From positions 1-64,000 of the forward strand of contig DF241514.1 in the NCBI GenBank assembly GCA_000507305.1: a stretch of DNA of 64,000 nucleotides. Direction: 5' to 3'. The notes under the pieces were generated by a model. That model worked only from the letters and a program-made list of their open reading frames with translations, was not told the origin of the DNA and made no database searches. How positions within the stretch are numbered: position 1 is the stretch's first letter; each line of letters starts with the position of its first letter. This document shows, piece by piece, positions 60,009 to 64,000 of this stretch. This DNA comes from Breviolum minutum Mf 1.05b.01 (taxonomy: Eukaryota; Sar; Dinophyceae; Suessiales; Symbiodiniaceae). The position numbers and the translations under genes were made by a program.

Positions 60009-61258
60009 GAAGATGTAGGAAGTCAGAGAATTGTCGCAAAAGCTTTCAGCACGTTCGGAAGAGTATCTCAAAGTAGCTTGGAGTCATTGGTCTATCGAGT
60101 CCATTCGTATGAGTCCATATGAGTCAAAGTCTATTGAATCCCTTCAGTGTTGATGTGGACTTTGATTTGATCTTGAAAGAAATGCCTGCAGGCTGCAATC
60201 GGAGGAGCTCATCGGGGCCAATGAAGGCAGATTTTGGAAGATCTAAAAACAAATTGCAAGTCTAAATCAACCTTGAAGCCAGTCACAATGGAGCTTGGTT
60301 GATACTCAGGCAGTCTGAATTCCAACTTTGTTGTGGATAGGCATGGGAGGAGGCTGCCAATGCGTGTTGCGAGCGAATTGCATGCTGCATTCAGCAGGCA
60401 GGTTAGTTAGCACAGAAACAAACCACTCGACTTGACAAAACTCTCTCAGAGATTCACCATTCCAACTGCAGACTGAAAATGTAAAAAAAGTCCAAAAGTC
60501 CAAGGCGATGGTGCAAAACGGTGATGCACGAGGACTGACATGGGTCCCACGGTGGGACGGGGACATCGGATGCGTGCTGCGTTTTTCTCGCCTCTAAAGA
60601 CACGACATCGAGCGACTTACAGAGCGCTCAGGCCGAGGAACTTAAGGAACTTAGCCACAGCCTCAGCTTCTTCACTGTGTTATAGGTATTTATAGGTTGT
60701 AGTGACAAAAGCGCTGGTTGTATGTAGCCATTTTGAAAAGATATACACATAGATACTGGCACCTGGGCTGTACCATACGTTCAAGCATTTCAAGTTCTCA
60801 AGTGTGAAGAGTCTCAAACCAGTGAAGGAGGCAAAGTCATAGTAGTCTTCCCTTTTACAGAACCATTTTTCGAAACATCTTTTGAGTTGAGTCTTGCAAG
60901 ACCTTGCAAGTACTTCAACTTGAGACAGAGTTCTTGGACATGTGCTTTGCTTGTCTATGCTTGTCTTATTGTCATTCTGCAGATCTAAGGCACGCTTTTC
61001 TGAATTTGTGCATGACATAGGGTTCGTGCTGGCAGTTTGTAGTCAGCTGGGTTGAAGAGCCGAGACTCTTGAAGTAAGTCCAGAAAACCTGTTGATCGTG
61101 ATTGACACGGGGAATTGAGTCGGTTCTTCAGACGCCCTAGGTATCACTCTAGTTTCACAGCGCACTGACGCTGGAATAGGGCTTCTGTGCGACGAAGCGG
61201 TGTGTAGCTGAGAGCTCTCACTATATTTCAAAGGTCATTCTGAGCCATTGTCATTTCT
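60009..61258. other. No gene seen
   Basis: Frames up to 112 codons on the minus strand without motifs. Confidence 0.35.
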
Positions 61259-61531
61259 TTGAGGAGCACAGCGATTCCACTGTTTAGGCAGCCGGATGCG
61301 GTAGATCGGGCTCGAGAGAAAAAGCTCACCACAGTGACGCCTGAGGCTGTTTTCAAGACATTGTCAGCACGACTATGGAAACCTAAAGTAAGGCGTCGAG
61401 ATTTTCCGAGACCCTTGACGCAACACAACTCTTTGCATCACTCGTTTTGGTGGCAAGTTGGTTCAAGACCGTTCGCTGCTTTGTCGCTTCATAGATGCCT
61501 CAATGAAGTCGCAACGCCTCCTGGGGCTTGA
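61259..61531 (+). CDS. Open frame of 90 codons, unrecognised
   Basis: ATG 61259 reads MRSTAIPLFRQPDAVDRARE and then KKLTTVTPEAVFKTLSARLW; the later half is Arg/His-rich. The acceptor-like TTTAG| before GCAGCC at about 61287 suggests that part of it is an exon. No domain. Confidence 0.35.
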   Translation: MRSTAIPLFRQPDAVDRAREKKLTTVTPEAVFKTLSARLWKPKVRRRDFPRPLTQHNSLHHSFWWQVGSRPFAALSLHRCLNEVATPPGA

Positions 61532-61961
61532 AGCTCCAAGGAATGTTCAGAATGTTTGAAGGCCTGAGGACTTGTGAGTGGGGAATTGTTTGCATTACGG
61601 GAATTGTGGCTTTTTGCAGCTCTGGCACCTGTACAGACTGTATGTACACTGTACGGCAAGTTGTTTGCAGTTCTTCGGTTGTGTGTTGGAAGAGCAGATC
61701 TGAAAGATCTTTGATGCTGCCCATCTGATTATCATCTTTGCACTTTGGCTCACGCTGGAAATTTCACCAGTATGCATTGCGTCAGCCAGAAATTTTGTGC
61801 CAACTTTCAAAACATGACAACTCAAGTCGTACACGCAGAGAGACAGTTCATACCAAATATGTTTGAATGCATTCCTGACAACAGTGTTTTTAGGCATGCT
61901 CCATGTGGTCAAAGATCTAGGCAGTGAACGTGGGGAAACAAAAGTTCGAAACTACCGTCGC

Positions 61962-63083
61962 ATGGCTGAAGCAATGGCAGCTACCGGTTCCACAGAGGAG
62001 GCGTACACCGGCTATGATACCTCAGGCCGCATAGGGAATTGAAAATCAGCATGCATGTTTTTGATCCCTTCTGTTTCTTACTACTAAATCCTTTGAGAGC
62101 TGAATCCAAAGGAGAGAAAGGAACCAAATCTTTCAAGAAATCCAAAATCAATAACGAAATCTGTCAAATGTTTTTCCTGCTGAGGCTATGCCAGCATGCA
62201 ACAAGACTGGCAAGAGCAGTGGAATTGGGGTGGGGAATCAGCAGAGTACACAAGTGGAGATCAATTTTGTGGCAATGTGGCTTTCTTTGTTCCGTTTGCA
62301 GGAATGGGTGGTATGGGTGGCATGCCAATGACCAATGCGTCTGCTTCCACCAAAGATGATGGTGACTCACAAACACAGGCCAAGTCCGACCCGTCTGACT
62401 TGCAGGAGATGAAGTTGAAACTGGCAAAACTGCAGGCCGAGAATCAAAGGCTCATGCAGCTCTGCGAGACGGAACGGCAAATGCGACAGATTGAAGTGAC
62501 AGCTTTCCAGCAGACCTTAGAGATGTATGCCGTACCACACTCTGAAGTGGATCAGTTGGTTCGACGCTTTCAAGAGGATACTCCTGCTCTGAACTATGGC
62601 ATGAATGGCATGGATGGCATGAATGGCATGAACCCACTCATGTACGCTTCAAATGCCAGCACAGCGACAGGCTCTCCAGGTACGGGAACCGCAGGAACGG
62701 CTGCATCATTAGAGACCCTCTTACAGGATCTCTACAACAAACTCTATGACCCCCAAGATATACCGTATCGTGCTGAGAAGCACAAAGCAGATCACAGCGA
62801 CAAGCAGGCTTTCACAAATAAAGACCCTTGGGAAGGTTCAGAAGGACATTCGGCCTTTACCAAAGAAGTGGAAGAGGTAGAGAAACATTTGGGCCGCTTG
62901 GAGAGCATGGTGGAAATGTCAGTTGATGAGCGCGCTCGAACAACTTTGTTGAGAATGACACCAGAGCAAGGTAAAGCCGCCTTGGCTAAAGTTGAAGAAA
63001 TCATCAGAGAACAGGGCGGCTACTGCCGTAGCCTGTCATCCATGGTGCAGTCTGTGTGCCGCAAGACGGGGCACACGAAATAG
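61962..63083 (+). CDS. Coiled-coil family paralogue 3 (two exons)
   Basis: Exon 1, 61962-62025, reads MAEAMAATGSTEEAYTGYDT then S. A GC-AG intron (62026-62184) leads to exon 2, 62185-63083; total 320 residues. The seam gives YDTSG-YASMQQDWQEQWNW. Family blocks: TSGDQFCGN, AFFVPFAG, coiled coil (EMKLKLAKLQAENQRLMQLC), MYAVPHSEVDQLVRRFQED, ETLLQDLYNKLYDP, then a C-terminal block SVDERARTTLLRM and SLSSMVQSVCRKTG. A Met-Asn-Gly repeat (NGMDGMNGMN) lies mid-protein. It is closer to paralogue 1 than to 2. Function unknown. Confidence 0.78.
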
Positions 63084-64000
63084 TGAATCCAGCAACATTC
63101 TGCAGTATTCTCACAGTGGTGATTGTTCAACAATCACCGGAAATCCTTATTGTCCATGCCTTTCACAATCCCTTCGCTGAAAAAAGTCAAGCACGTTCTT
63201 TCGATATCTTTCGATATCTTTCGATACCCGATGCATCCCGATACCCTTTTCTTTGCAAAACAGTTGATCCCACGATTCGACAAACTCGACAACCCACCTT
63301 TCCCACTTTCGAGGCTGCACCGCTACTGGCAGCTCCGAACGGCCAGGTGATGGGTGAAAACAGGCACTCTGTGTGTCGTTGCAGACATATCGAATTGCTT
63401 CTCGTCATCTGAGATCTGAACTTGAAGCAAAAATTGCAGCCTTGAATTGTCTTGGGCAATAGCCAATTGGTAGCAAGAGATTTGAGAAGTGCAAACAAGA
63501 AGACAAATTGTTGCGTGGGCTTGTCTTTGTCCACTGTTCAACTTTATTCACATAGACAAAGGCAAGGGGAAGAATCGGGGTTGAGAATGTTGTTTCTGCT
63601 GCAGCCTTGTACAAATCGAGCAGATCGACAGTGACTGACAATATGAAGGTTTTTGAAATACCGTTTTGATTTGCGTGCAATCTGTTGATACTCAAATGCA
63701 AAGAACGCCAAACTCAAATGCAAAGAACGCCAATGCACCCCGCCAGCCTCACTCCCACCACCGTCTTACGTAGACTCACATGTGCGATGTGGTGAAATAG
63801 AAAACATTTTAATTCAAGGCCTGGTTTTGCCCCAGCATAGACAGGTGTTCAAGTCGCCTCAACTTTCTCGCATGTTCAATGGATTTGCTGCCAAAGTCTG
63901 GACAGCAAGTGGTAGCATTGCAAAGTCGGTGCACCACATGCGTTAATGCTCATGGCGGCGTTCTCCAAGAAGCGCAAGTGAAACGGAGGACATTTTCAGC
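63084..64000. other. Downstream spacer to window end
   Basis: Includes a triplicated TTTCGATATC-like run at about 63198-63228. Minus frames at 63187-63534 and 63405-63701 are open without motifs. No gene call. Confidence 0.4.

Overview
The window looks like nuclear DNA of a dinoflagellate, most probably a member of the Symbiodiniaceae. The grounds are: sparse genes cut into many short exons; short introns whose 5' ends are GT, GC or GA while the 3' ends keep AG, usually followed by G; abundant minisatellites, inverted repeats and duplicated blocks; and protein families I associate, from memory, with dinoflagellate predicted proteomes. No rRNA, tRNA, CRISPR array, bacterial operon or spliced-leader sequence was seen. 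Exon calls come from reading frames joined across plausible splice sites, so they are hypotheses until compared with RNA.

Layout. 1-5.6 kb: repeats only. There is an inverted-repeat pair at the two ends, a direct duplication with an N at its junction, and a 255-bp hairpin. 5.8-6.8 kb: a 43-bp tandem repeat in higher-order arrangement, abutting an open exon (6.8-7.75 kb, one frameshift). 8.4-9.6 kb: two decayed or partial coding stretches on opposite strands. 10.3-13.3 kb: minisatellites (a 71-bp unit in two arrays, a GAAGCC-type array, a purine tract) and a palindrome. 13.5-27.7 kb: a large plus-strand gene in many exons encoding an EF-hand, a membrane helix and a long beta-rich region; the central exons join in frame. 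It is interrupted by a CAT microsatellite and a 94-bp repeat array. 30.5-32.1 and 39.5-40.9 kb: two almost identical copies of a WWE-domain gene tail, plus a truncated third copy.

Three plus-strand paralogues of an unrecognised coiled-coil family lie 13-14.5 kb apart at 34.2, 47.5 and 62.0 kb. Between them are tails of small genes (36.7-37.2, 44.5-44.9, 45.8-46.4 kb), a J-domain protein gene (49.4-50.35 kb), a minus-strand zinc-finger-like gene converging on it (50.5-51.3 kb), a gene tail ending at 53,956, and a class I methyltransferase of the Methyltransf_16 type (54.45-56.06 kb). One methyltransferase intron is flanked by an 11-bp direct repeat, as expected of an inserted intron. The remainder is intergenic or intronic DNA with weaker single-exon candidates.

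There is no operon-like logic. The main themes are local duplication (WWE gene, coiled-coil family, exon fragments near 57 kb), repeat expansion beside or inside introns, and genes that only make sense once GA and GC intron starts are allowed.
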